DNA of 9,246 nt, from positions 1 to 9,246 of the forward strand of contig JASLBO010000044.1 in NCBI GenBank assembly GCA_030146605.1. The letters are read 5' to 3'. Below are positions 1-9,246 of this stretch, one piece after another; position 1 is the first letter of the stretch, and every line of letters begins with the position of its first letter. A program made the translations under genes and the position numbers. Source of the DNA: Sphingomonas sp. (GTDB lineage Bacteria > Pseudomonadota > Alphaproteobacteria > Sphingomonadales > Sphingomonadaceae). The notes under the pieces are model-generated. The model was not told the DNA's origin and ran no database searches. It saw only the letters and a program-made list of their open reading frames with translations.

Positions 1-1114
1 GCGGGAGCGGATCGAAGCGGTGGAGCACTTCGCTGGCCGGGGCGCCCGCGCGGACCAGCTCGGCAAGCACCTGCAGCGCCGCGACGAGTCCGTCGCCGGT
101 GGTCGCATAATCGGAGAGGATGATGTGCCCGCTCTGCTCGCCGCCGACATTGTAGCCCGACGATCGCATCTTCTCGAGGACATAACGATCGCCCACCGCG
201 GTGCGGACCATGCCGAGCCCCTGCGCAGCGAGGTGCCGTTCGAGCCCGAGATTGGACATGACCGTGGTCACGAGGCCCCCGCCTGCGAGCCGGCCCTGCC
301 GTGCCCAGCCGCCGGCGATCAGCGCCATCAGCTGGTCGCCGTCGATCACCCGGCCGGTTTCGTCGACGACGATCAGCCGGTCGGCGTCGCCGTCGAGTGC
401 GATGCCGATCTGCGCGCCGCTTGCGACGACGGTCTCGCACAGCGTTTCGGGCGCCGTCGAGCCGACCCCGTCATTGATGTTCTTGCCGTTGGGGGTGACG
501 CCGATCGCGACGACTTCGGCGCCCAGCTCCCACAATGCGGAGGGCGCGACCTGATACGCGGCGCCGTTCGCGCAATCGATCACCACCTTCAGCCCGTCGA
601 GCGTCAACTCGCGCGGGAAGGTCGATTTGGCGGCATGGGTATAGCGGCCGCGGGCATCCTCGACGCGCCGCGCGCGGCCGATGTTCGCCGAGGCTGCGAG
701 CGGCACTTCACCGTCGATCAGCGCCTCGATCGCCAGCTCGTCCTCGTCGGAGAGCTTGTAGCCGTCGGGCCCGAACAGCTTGATGCCGTTATCGGCATAG
801 GGGTTGTGGCTCGCCGAGATCATCACCCCCATGTCCGCGCGCATCGACTGGGTGAGCATCGCCACCGCGGGCGTGGGCATCGGCCCGACCAGCACGACGT
901 CCATGCCGACCGAGGTGAACCCCGCGACCATCGCATTCTCGAGCATATAGCCCGAGAGCCTTGTGTCCTTGCCGATCACGACGCGATGCTTGTGGTCGCC
1001 GCGCACGAAATGGGCGCCGGCGGCCATCCCGACCTTCATCGCCATCGCGGCGGTCATCGTCGAGACGTTGGTCGTGCCGCGGATTCCGTCGGTGCCGAAA
1101 TATTTTCTTGCCAT
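1..1114 (-). CDS. glmM: Phosphoglucosamine mutase (C-terminally truncated by window edge)
   Basis: GlmM converts glucosamine-6-phosphate to glucosamine-1-phosphate in the cytoplasm, the step before GlmU on the route to UDP-GlcNAc for peptidoglycan and LPS. The ATG at 1114-1112 opens a frame of 371 codons with no stop before the edge; about 75 C-terminal residues are missing for a usual length near 445. The N-terminus reads [13 protein letters not shown], the classic family start. The active-site loop SASHNP lies at residues 100-105, so the phosphorylated serine is Ser102, as in E. coli. The Mg-binding loop DGDADR is at 241-246 (Asp241, 243, 245). The sugar-binding GGEQSGH is at 324-330. The C-terminal phosphate-binding loop falls outside the window. 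A weak AGG-type Shine-Dalgarno precedes the start. The gene is divergent from the transporter across 71 bp. Identification is secure from the motifs. Confidence 0.97.
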   Translation of the reverse strand, partial: MARKYFGTDGIRGTTNVSTMTAAMAMKVGMAAGAHFVRGDHKHRVVIGKDTRLSGYMLENAMVAGFTSVGMDVVLVGPMPTPAVAMLTQSMRADMGVMISASHNPYADNGIKLFGPDGYKLSDEDELAIEALIDGEVPLAASANIGRARRVEDARGRYTHAAKSTFPRELTLDGLKVVIDCANGAAYQVAPSALWELGAEVVAIGVTPNGKNINDGVGSTAPETLCETVVASGAQIGIALDGDADRLIVVDETGRVIDGDQLMALIAGGWARQGRLAGGGLVTTVMSNLGLERHLAAQGLGMVRTAVGDRYVLEKMRSSGYNVGGEQSGHIILSDYATTGDGLVAALQVLAELVRAGAPASEVLHRFDPLP

Positions 1115-1128
1115 GCCCTGCCTGTTCG

Positions 1129-1182
1129 CGCCCTTGTGGCGTTTCGTGCCCGCAGAGATAGCGGCGAAAACTACAAAGGGCG
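1129..1182. promoter_or_regulatory. Interrupted inverted repeat in the glmM/transporter divergent intergenic region
   Basis: The 71-bp spacer (1115-1185) must hold the promoters of both divergent genes unless they start inside the coding regions. Two 18-nt arms, 1129-1146 and 1165-1182, are inverted repeats matching at 12 of 18 positions. The matches form two blocks: CGCCCTT with AAGGGCG outside, and TTTCG with CGAAA inside. A further CCGC/GCGG pair (1150-1153 with 1161-1164) closes the centre. On the plus strand the right arm contains the AAAGGG Shine-Dalgarno of the transporter (1175-1180), so a folded leader could hide that site. It could equally be a protein-binding operator or chance in GC-rich DNA. 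No convincing -35/-10 pair was identified. Confidence 0.25.
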
Positions 1183-1185
1183 AGC

Positions 1186-2460
1186 ATGTCGCAACCTACC
1201 CGCATTTTACTGGCCCTGATCGCCGGGTTGATCGTCGGCGCGCTGTTCGCGGGCTATGCGCCGCAGACGGGGCTGGCCGTCGCCGAATGGGCACAGCCGA
1301 TCGGGCAGGCATGGCTCAACGGCTTGCAGATGACGATCGTGCCGCTGGTCGTGGCACTGCTGGTCACCGGCGTGACTGCCACTGCCGAGGCTGCGCGAGC
1401 AGGCCGACTGGCGGGCCGCGCGATCGCGCTCTATGTCGTGATCCTGTTCCTCTCGGCCGCCGCCGCCGCGGTGCTGACGCCGCTCTTTCTCCAGATCTTC
1501 CCGCTGCCGCAGGACTCGGCGGCCAGCCTGCGCGCGGCGCTGGCCGGGGCCGAGAAGATCGGTCCGGTGCCGCCGCTCGGCGATTTCCTGGCCGCGATCA
1601 TCCCCGCCAACATCGTCAAGGCGGCGGCGGAGAACGCGTTCCTCTCGCTCATCATCTTCTCGCTGGTATTCGCCTTCGCGATCACGCGGGTGGGCGAGGA
1701 AGCGCGCACGCTGCTCACCCGCTTCTTCATCGCGATTCGCGACGTGATGCTCGTGGTGATCAACTGGGTGTTGTGGATCGGACCGATCGGCGTTTTCGCA
1801 CTCGCGCTGGTGGTCGGCGCGAAGGCGGGTACCGGCGCGTTCGGCGCGCTGATCCACTATATCCTCGTGGTCGCCGGGGTGGGTTTCGTCGTGACGCTGT
1901 TCGCCTATCCGGTCGCGGTGATCGGGGGGCGCGTCGGTTTCGCGCGCTACCTCCGCGCGGCGACCCCCAGCCAGGCGGTGGCGATCAGCACCCAATCCTC
2001 GCTTGCCACGCTGCCGGTGATGATCGAGGGCGCGAGCGGGCTCGGCGTGCCGGTCGCGGTCTCGGGCGTGACGCTGCCGCTCGCGGTCGCGATCTTCCGC
2101 GCGACGGGCCCGGCGATGAACTTCGCGGTGGCGATCTATGTCGCTCAATGGTTCGACGTCCCGCTCACCCCGGCGACTTTGGTGGTCGGCACCTTCGTCG
2201 CGACGCTCACTTCGCTCGGTTCGGTCAGCCTGCCGGGGACGGTGAGCTATGTCAGCGCCATCGCGCCGGTCGCCTCGACCATCGGCGCGCCGGTGGCGCC
2301 GCTGGGGTTGCTGGTCGCGGTCGAGACGATACCCGACATCATGCGCACCGTCGGCAACGTGACATGGGATCTGGCGACCACGATATGGCTCTCACGCCGC
2401 GCCGGCGACGTGCCGCGCGACGACGCCGACGCGATGCTGCAGGAAGCCGCAAACTCCTGA
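1186..2460 (+). CDS. Dicarboxylate/amino acid:cation symporter family protein (DAACS, SLC1-like)
   Basis: This 424-residue inner-membrane secondary transporter has the GltPh/EAAT-type elevator architecture: several hydrophobic helices, then two re-entrant hairpins around TM7 and TM8. Hairpin 1 carries SSLATLP at residues 271-277, matching the family serine-rich motif before TLP. Hairpin 2 is around 341-360 (SVSLPGT). TM8 keeps the substrate and cation signature: Asp384, Arg387, Thr388, Asn391 and Asp395 align with GltPh Asp394, Arg397, Thr398, Asn401 and Asp405. TM7 is odd. Where the family has NMDGT this protein has FRATG (304-308), so the acidic sodium ligand is gone. The substrate is unknown; an acidic amino acid or dicarboxylate is suggested by Arg387. 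The start at 1186 follows AAAGGG with a 5-nt spacer. The gene is convergent with the VOC gene. Family assignment is strong; substrate and coupling ion are open. Confidence 0.9.
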   Translation: MSQPTRILLALIAGLIVGALFAGYAPQTGLAVAEWAQPIGQAWLNGLQMTIVPLVVALLVTGVTATAEAARAGRLAGRAIALYVVILFLSAAAAAVLTPLFLQIFPLPQDSAASLRAALAGAEKIGPVPPLGDFLAAIIPANIVKAAAENAFLSLIIFSLVFAFAITRVGEEARTLLTRFFIAIRDVMLVVINWVLWIGPIGVFALALVVGAKAGTGAFGALIHYILVVAGVGFVVTLFAYPVAVIGGRVGFARYLRAATPSQAVAISTQSSLATLPVMIEGASGLGVPVAVSGVTLPLAVAIFRATGPAMNFAVAIYVAQWFDVPLTPATLVVGTFVATLTSLGSVSLPGTVSYVSAIAPVASTIGAPVAPLGLLVAVETIPDIMRTVGNVTWDLATTIWLSRRAGDVPRDDADAMLQEAANS

Positions 2461-2464
2461 TCAT

Positions 2465-2932
2465 CTAGCGCTTCAGCGCGTCGTTGACTTCGATCCAATA
2501 GCCGTCGGGGTCCTGGAGGAAGATCTGGCGGATGCCGTCGGTGCGGCTGGTGTTGATCGCGCCGGGCGTGCCGGCGATGTCGGTCCAGCCCTGACTGCGC
2601 GCCTCGAGCTTCGCGATGATCGGATCGAGGCTGGCCACCGCAAGTGCCATGTGCACCCGCCGCGGCTGCGCGACCGGGGCCGTGCGGCCCGGCTGGATGT
2701 GCAGTTCGACGCCGCCCGCGAGCTGCATCCAGCGCGGGCCGCCGGGCGGGAACGGTGCGGGGATTTCGCCGAGGCCGAACATCTCGCGATAGAAGTCGAT
2801 GCTCTTCTGCTGATCCGCGACCCAGATCGCGACATGATCGAGCCGGGCGACGGGCGCCGGCCTGTCCTGCGCCAGCGCCGGCGCAGTCATCAGGAGAAGC
2901 GAGGCAGCGAAGAGCGGAGTGCACAGGTTCAT
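2465..2932 (-). CDS. Exported VOC (glyoxalase/bleomycin-resistance fold) protein
   Basis: The gene encodes a 155-residue single VOC unit with a Sec signal peptide. Residues 1-21 form a hydrophobic leader ending in an Ala-Leu-Ala cleavage site, so the mature protein probably starts at Gln22 in the periplasm. The mature part has the two beta-alpha-beta-beta-beta halves of the fold. His33 (LDHVAIWV), Glu76 (GGVELHI), His94 (VHMALAV) and Glu148 (GYWIEVND) sit where metal-dependent VOC enzymes place their H/E/H/E ligands, and the DPDGYWIEV ending is typical. The reaction cannot be told from sequence; glyoxalase I, dioxygenase or binding roles are all possible. The ATG at 2932-2930 is chosen because GGGGAG lies 7 nt upstream and the signal peptide starts there. 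The frame stays open upstream to 3091, but that part has no protein-like character. It stands alone on the minus strand between the imu operon end and the transporter. Confidence 0.88.
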   Translation of the reverse strand: MNLCTPLFAASLLLMTAPALAQDRPAPVARLDHVAIWVADQQKSIDFYREMFGLGEIPAPFPPGGPRWMQLAGGVELHIQPGRTAPVAQPRRVHMALAVASLDPIIAKLEARSQGWTDIAGTPGAINTSRTDGIRQIFLQDPDGYWIEVNDALKR

Positions 2933-2952
2933 TCGGAATCTCCCCGCGTCGA

Positions 2953-2982
2953 ACCTAGCATCAACATCCGTGAAAGTCGCAA
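2953..2982 (-). promoter_or_regulatory. Possible promoter of the VOC gene
   Basis: The 91-bp gap 2933-3023 must contain the VOC promoter unless the gene is read through from the imu operon. On the minus strand TTGCGA (2982-2977) and CTAGGT (2958-2953) are separated by 18 bp and lie about 20 bp upstream of the start codon. The -10 match is poor, so this is a weak guess. The same gap should also terminate the upstream operon, but I see no stable hairpin followed by a T-tract in it. Confidence 0.2.
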
Positions 2983-3023
2983 GCGGACGCCGACGGGATT
3001 CGGCATGCCCGGGCGGACGGAGA

Positions 3024-3563
3024 CTAGAAGTCGAACGATCCCTGGCATGGATCGAGCTTCCAGCGGCCAAGTTCGTGGTGCCGGGTAGCACCCACTTCGC
3101 TGTGGATCAGGACGAAATCGACTGCATCCCATGCGACCGGCGTCACGGGCTGCTGAAAGGGTTTGCCGGTGCGATAGGCCAGCGTGGCGTGCGGGCTGAA
3201 GCTCCAGTCGCGGCGACGGATACGGCGCCGGCTCAGGCTATGATCGAGCTGTCGATGCAGGTTCGACAGGCCGCCGATCCGCCGGCTGGGACGGAGCGCG
3301 ATCGAGCGCGCACTGCCCGACAGGCGATCGAGCGAAATCCCGAACGGCGTTCCGGCCGCTTCGTCGCCAATCGCCAGCATCTCGCGTTCCAGATGACGAG
3401 GATAGCTCTCGAAATCGTCGGTGATGCCGATGGTGAGGTGCAGCCGTTCGTTGCTGACGTGACCGTGCGCGTCCGCGATCGCGTCGCGATAGACGCCGAT
3501 CAGCGCGCGCTCTCTGACAGGCGGCTGGAGGGCGTAGAAGAAACGGTGACAGATTGCAGCCAT
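3024..3563 (-). CDS. 2'-5' RNA ligase / 2H phosphoesterase superfamily protein (ThpR/LigT-like)
   Basis: The gene encodes 179 residues with the two signature HxT motifs of 2H phosphoesterases: His42-Leu-Thr44 (LHLTIGI) and His125-Ala-Thr127 (SPHATLAY). In this superfamily the two His/Thr pairs face each other in a bilobal cleft and act on 2',3'-cyclic or 2'-5' phosphodiester bonds in RNA or nucleotides. The N-terminus (HRFFYALQPP) is the usual first strand. A strongly basic stretch at 112-119 (RRRIRRRD) could contact nucleic acid. The start at 3563 is fixed by AAGGAG six nucleotides upstream. Only 11 bp separate it from the dnaE2 stop, and the Shine-Dalgarno shares its first base with that stop codon, so it is very likely the last gene of the imu operon. 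The cellular substrate is unknown. The family call is firm; a role in DNA damage response is inference from position only. Confidence 0.9.
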   Translation of the reverse strand: MAAICHRFFYALQPPVRERALIGVYRDAIADAHGHVSNERLHLTIGITDDFESYPRHLEREMLAIGDEAAGTPFGISLDRLSGSARSIALRPSRRIGGLSNLHRQLDHSLSRRRIRRRDWSFSPHATLAYRTGKPFQQPVTPVAWDAVDFVLIHSEVGATRHHELGRWKLDPCQGSFDF

Positions 3564-3569
3564 GCGAAG

Positions 3570-3574
3570 CTCCT

Positions 3575-3575
<1 letters not shown>
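3570..3575 (-). promoter_or_regulatory. Ribosome binding site of the 2H phosphoesterase gene, overlapping the dnaE2 stop
   Basis: Read on the minus strand, the dnaE2 stop TGA runs directly into AGGAG, giving a perfect AAGGAG at 3575-3570 with a 6-nt spacer to the ATG at 3563. A ribosome finishing dnaE2 would end on this site, which suits coupled translation. It also decides the start codon of the downstream gene. Confidence 0.75.
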
Positions 3576-6906
<3,331 letters not shown>

Positions 6907-6910
<4 letters not shown>

Positions 6911-8877
6911 CCGAACACTCCGTGGAGATACCAGCTGAGATCGCCCGTCACCGCGCGCTCGCCATCGCCCTTGCGGAACAGCCAGTAGCGGCGGCCCTGC
7001 TCGTCCTCGACGCGGAAATAATCGCGGACCTGCGCGCTTTCCGCGGCGCGTTTCCACCATTCGCCGTGAATGCGCTCGGGCCCGTCGGCGCGGACCACCC
7101 GGTGCGGGCAGCCGCGCCAGGTGAAGCGGCGCGGGGCATGATCGGGAAGCTCGGCGAGGACATGATCGAGCCGCTCGGGACGCCGCAGCAGCCGCGCCGG
7201 CTTGGGCCATTCGGGATGCCAGGGGTGGAGCGCGGGGTTGCGGTCGAGCTGGCCGACATCGTCGATCTTCGTCCGCGCAGTGCCGCTGGCCGCTTGATCG
7301 AGCACGCCCGTCGCCGCGACCGATCGCTCGGGCACGTCGCTCTCGACCGGACGGCTGCGCCACATCGCCGCCATGCCGATCCGCGTGGCGAGCGTGTCGA
7401 CCAACGGCGCGAGATCGGGCGCGGCCTCTTCGTCGAGCCGCTCGGTGAAGGGCTCCGCACCCAGCGGCAGCGCGCGGCGGACATGGAGCGTCAGCGCGTC
7501 GATCCCGTAACCCGGCTCGACCTGCTCGATCCGCCGGACCAGCAGGCGCAGCAGATGCGCGCCGTCGCGGCTGGGGCGGGCGAGGCCGATGCGGATGCGC
7601 TGCGGCACGCCGTCGACGCGGTCCGCGATCAGCTCGACCCGGCTTGCGCCGAGGCCCTTTTCGGCGAGTGCGAGGGTGAGGCGGGGGACGAGCGTGCCCA
7701 GCCAATGCTCGAGCGCCTCGGCGGTGGCGATCGGCTCGGCGAAGCGCTGCACGATCGCGACAGGCTCGGGCGGGACGACGGGGTGCAGCGGCTCGGGCAG
7801 CCGTCCCAAAGCGCGTTCGAGTTGCGCGGCGAGGCCGGCGCCGAAACGCCGGACCAAAGGCGCGCGCGGCATCTCCGTAAGCTGCGCGATCCGCTTGACC
7901 CCGAGCCGGTGGAGCAACTCGACTGCGCCGGCATCGATGCGCAGCGCCTCGATGGGGAGGGGGGCGAGCGCATCTGCCTGCTTGCCGGGCGCGCAGCGTG
8001 CGGGACCGTGGAAATGCGCCAGCGCCCAGGCCGCGCCCGGGGTGTCGGCGATCGCGATTCGCGCGGAATAGCCCAGCCGCGCGAGCATCCGCTGCAGCCG
8101 CCCCGCCATCCTGGCTTCACCGCCGTGCAGATGCGCGACTCCGCTCAGGTCGAGGAACAGCGTGTCGTCGCCTTCGATCGCGACCGTGGGGGTCCAGCGC
8201 CGCGCAAGCGCCACCGCAAGGCCGGCGAGATGCGCGCGGTCGCCCTCCGGATCGGCGGGCCGGATGTCGAGTCCGGCGACCTGCGCGCGCGCCTGCGCCA
8301 ACGCCATGCCGGGTGCGAGCCCCAGCGCCAGCGCTGCGGGATCGGCGGCGGCGATGACGATGCGGTTGCCTTCGCGGATGCTGGTGACGAGGGGCGCCAC
8401 GCGACCCTCCCCCGCCAGGGGGAGGGGGACCATGTGCGGCATATTGGAGGGGGAGGAAGCACCAACGTTTGTCGGGCTTCCGCCCCCTCCGTCAGGCTTC
8501 GCCTGCCACCTCCCCCTGGCAGGGGAGGATATAAGTGCAGGCGGCCCTCCCTCATCGGGCGGCATCGCGCGGAAGGGGTGTCCCGCCGCCTCGTCGCGCC
8601 GTCCCATCTCGTGTCTCGCCGGCCGGCGGTGCGCGGGGAGCGGCGCGACATGGCCGAGTTCGTCCTCGCGCGCCCAGCGCGCGCCGGGGCGCCAGCCGCC
8701 GCCGCGCGGGACCGAGCACGCATGCTCCTGCTCCTTCGCCGCGGCCTCGCGCAGCGGATCGAGCGAGGCGCCGCCCGTTTCTGGCGCGCGCGGCTCAGGC
8801 GGCGCGGCGTGCCGCTCTGCCTGCCATAGCCTTTCGATCGGCCACATCGGCAGGAAGAGCGCAGCGACCCGTTGCAT
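6907..8877 (-). CDS. imuB: ImuB, Y-family DNA polymerase-like mutasome subunit (carries an in-frame repeat insertion)
   Basis: ImuB bridges ImuA, DnaE2 and the beta clamp in damage-induced mutagenesis; it resembles Y-family polymerases but is thought to be inactive. The 656-residue product starts MQRVAALFLPMWPIERL, where active Y-family enzymes have a catalytic Asp in the first strand and this one does not. The segment IEGDDTLFLDLSG (234-246) matches the SxDExxxD palm motif with the catalytic Glu replaced. Residues 160-300 form the palm, helix-hairpin-helix elements lie around 310-345, and the little finger runs to about 470. The C-terminal 580-656 (RRFTWRGCPHRVV to LSWYLHGVFG) is the conserved ImuB tail. 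Residues 117-158 come from an inserted palindromic repeat, and 24-115 form a further extension before the palm. The start at 8877 has GGAGG 6 nt upstream, inside imuA. Its stop overlaps the dnaE2 start by 4 bp. No clear clamp-binding motif is seen. Confidence 0.93.
8406..8528. repeat. Palindromic multi-hairpin repeat element inserted in frame in imuB
   Basis: The 123-bp block has 20-bp ends in inverted orientation (8406-8425 and 8509-8528) that match at 19 of 20 positions. Each end is itself a hairpin: a 9-bp C-run/G-run stem on the left (8405-8413 with 8418-8426) and a 7-bp stem on the right (8509-8515 with 8522-8528). Inside are a 15-bp stem with one mismatch (8446-8460 with 8476-8490) and a small hairpin, CAGGC-TTC-GCCTG (8493-8505). 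The composition differs sharply from flanking code. On the imuB strand the block adds 41 codons without a stop, reading as low-complexity peptide (SSPARGRWQ, then PLPLAGEGR). It resembles short interspersed repeats of alphaproteobacterial intergenic regions. No target duplication is obvious, and the exact borders are my estimate. Confidence 0.8.
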
Positions 8878-9246
8878 CGCATGCCTCCACTTGTATCTCG
8901 AAGGGCTCGCCGCCCTTTTGGCGCATCAGCGCCAATTGCCACCGTGCGCGCCCGACGCCTTCCACCGGAAGCGGCGTCGAGGGCGCACAGGCCACGCGCC
9001 AGCGCGTCACCGCCGCCGAAGGTGCCGCCAGCGGGTCGCTGCCCTCACGCGCATGCCGCCGCATCAGCAAGGCGATCGTGCGCCCGCCCTCGGCCGCCAG
9101 CTGGAGCCGGCGGCTCGCGGTCATGTCGGCACGCTTCACTTCGCCGATCACTGCGCCGAGCCCGCGATGGCGCAGACCTTCCTCCATCACCGCGAGCAAT
9201 TCGGCGTCGTCGCGCGCCTCGGCATAGATCAGCCGCTTATGGGAGA
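8795..9246 (-). CDS. imuA: ImuA, RecA-like mutasome accessory protein (C-terminal part, start outside window)
   Basis: The frame is open from the right edge to the TGA at 8797-8795 and gives the last 149 residues. They read HKRLIYAEARDDAELLAVMEEGLRH, with the RecA-like core continuing as GAVIGEVKRADMTASRRLQLAAEGG and then AALTRWRV-like and RWQLALMRQKGG segments, as in the C-terminal half of ImuA. ImuA is a RecA/SulA-like protein that interacts with ImuB and RecA in the mutasome. The Walker-type N-terminal region and the promoter, where a LexA site would be expected, lie beyond the window. The last 27 codons overlap imuB in a different reading frame (83 bp shared). This is a long but believable overlap, because the imuB Shine-Dalgarno and its characteristic N-terminus both sit inside imuA. 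Confidence 0.9.
   Translation of the reverse strand, partial: SHKRLIYAEARDDAELLAVMEEGLRHRGLGAVIGEVKRADMTASRRLQLAAEGGRTIALLMRRHAREGSDPLAAPSAAVTRWRVACAPSTPLPVEGVGRARWQLALMRQKGGEPFEIQVEACDATGRCALPADVADRKAMAGRAARRAA
8884..8888 (-). promoter_or_regulatory. Ribosome binding site of imuB, inside the imuA coding region
   Basis: GGAGG on the minus strand (8888-8884) is followed by a 6-nt spacer and the ATG at 8877-8875. It supports this start for imuB despite the 83-bp overlap with imuA. An out-of-frame ATG lies within the spacer. Confidence 0.7.

Noticed and set aside
963..2468. Plus-strand frame of 501 codons across the glmM start and the transporter
   Set aside because: It is an Arg-rich shadow in another frame of the transporter, whose hydrophobic helices and conserved motifs lie in the 1186-2460 frame.
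2467..2480. Small hairpin GCGC-TTCA-GCGC just after the transporter
   Set aside because: The stem is only 4 bp with no T-run, and it lies inside the VOC coding sequence, so it is not a credible terminator.
2933..3023. LexA/SOS box (GTTC-N7-GTTC type) or terminator in the imu operon end region
   Set aside because: No correctly spaced GTTC pair was found here or in the glmM/transporter spacer. The palindromes near 3002-3014 are short and lack a T-tract. The relevant SOS promoter would lie upstream of imuA, outside the window.
2933..3091. N-terminal extension of the VOC protein
   Set aside because: The extension is basic and unstructured and would bury the signal peptide. GGGGAG and the leader both mark the start at 2932.
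8406..8528. CRISPR array or transposon with transposase
   Set aside because: There is a single block with inverted, not regularly spaced direct, repeats and no cas or transposase gene, so it is best described as a non-autonomous palindromic repeat.

Overview
The window is GC-rich (I estimate well above 60% G+C), densely packed DNA. The protein sequences look like those of an alphaproteobacterium, most probably a sphingomonad. This rests on recognising the protein families, their gene order and a GC-rich palindromic repeat; no database search was possible.

Layout. (1) Bases 1-1114, minus strand: the first 371 codons of glmM (phosphoglucosamine mutase, peptidoglycan/LPS precursor synthesis), cut at its C-terminus by the window edge. 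(2) After a 71-bp divergent intergenic region, bases 1186-2460, plus strand: a secondary transporter of the dicarboxylate/amino acid:cation symporter family with an unusual TM7 motif. (3) Converging on it with only 4 bp between stop codons, bases 2465-2932, minus strand: a small exported glyoxalase-fold (VOC) protein. (4) Bases 3024-9246, minus strand: one compact operon, transcribed from right to left. It reads imuA (partial, start beyond the right edge), imuB, dnaE2 (imuC), and then a 2H-phosphoesterase / 2'-5' RNA ligase-like gene.

The imuA-imuB-dnaE2 genes encode the translesion-synthesis mutasome that many bacteria use for damage-induced mutagenesis in place of Pol V. DnaE2 is the catalytic error-prone polymerase, ImuB is a Y-family-like protein that has lost catalytic residues, and ImuA is a RecA-like accessory protein. 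Translation appears tightly coupled. imuA and imuB overlap by 83 bp, imuB and dnaE2 by 4 bp (ATGA), and the Shine-Dalgarno sequence of the 2H gene shares a base with the dnaE2 stop codon. The SOS-regulated promoter expected for this operon would lie upstream of imuA, outside the window.

The most notable features are a 123-bp multi-hairpin repeat inserted in frame in imuB (41 codons), a candidate fourth gene in the mutasome operon (an RNA-processing-type 2H enzyme), the long imuA/imuB coding overlap, and the transporter that lacks the family's sodium-site motif in TM7. I found no tRNA, rRNA, CRISPR array, transposase gene or clear rho-independent terminator. No gene-free stretch exceeds 91 bp.
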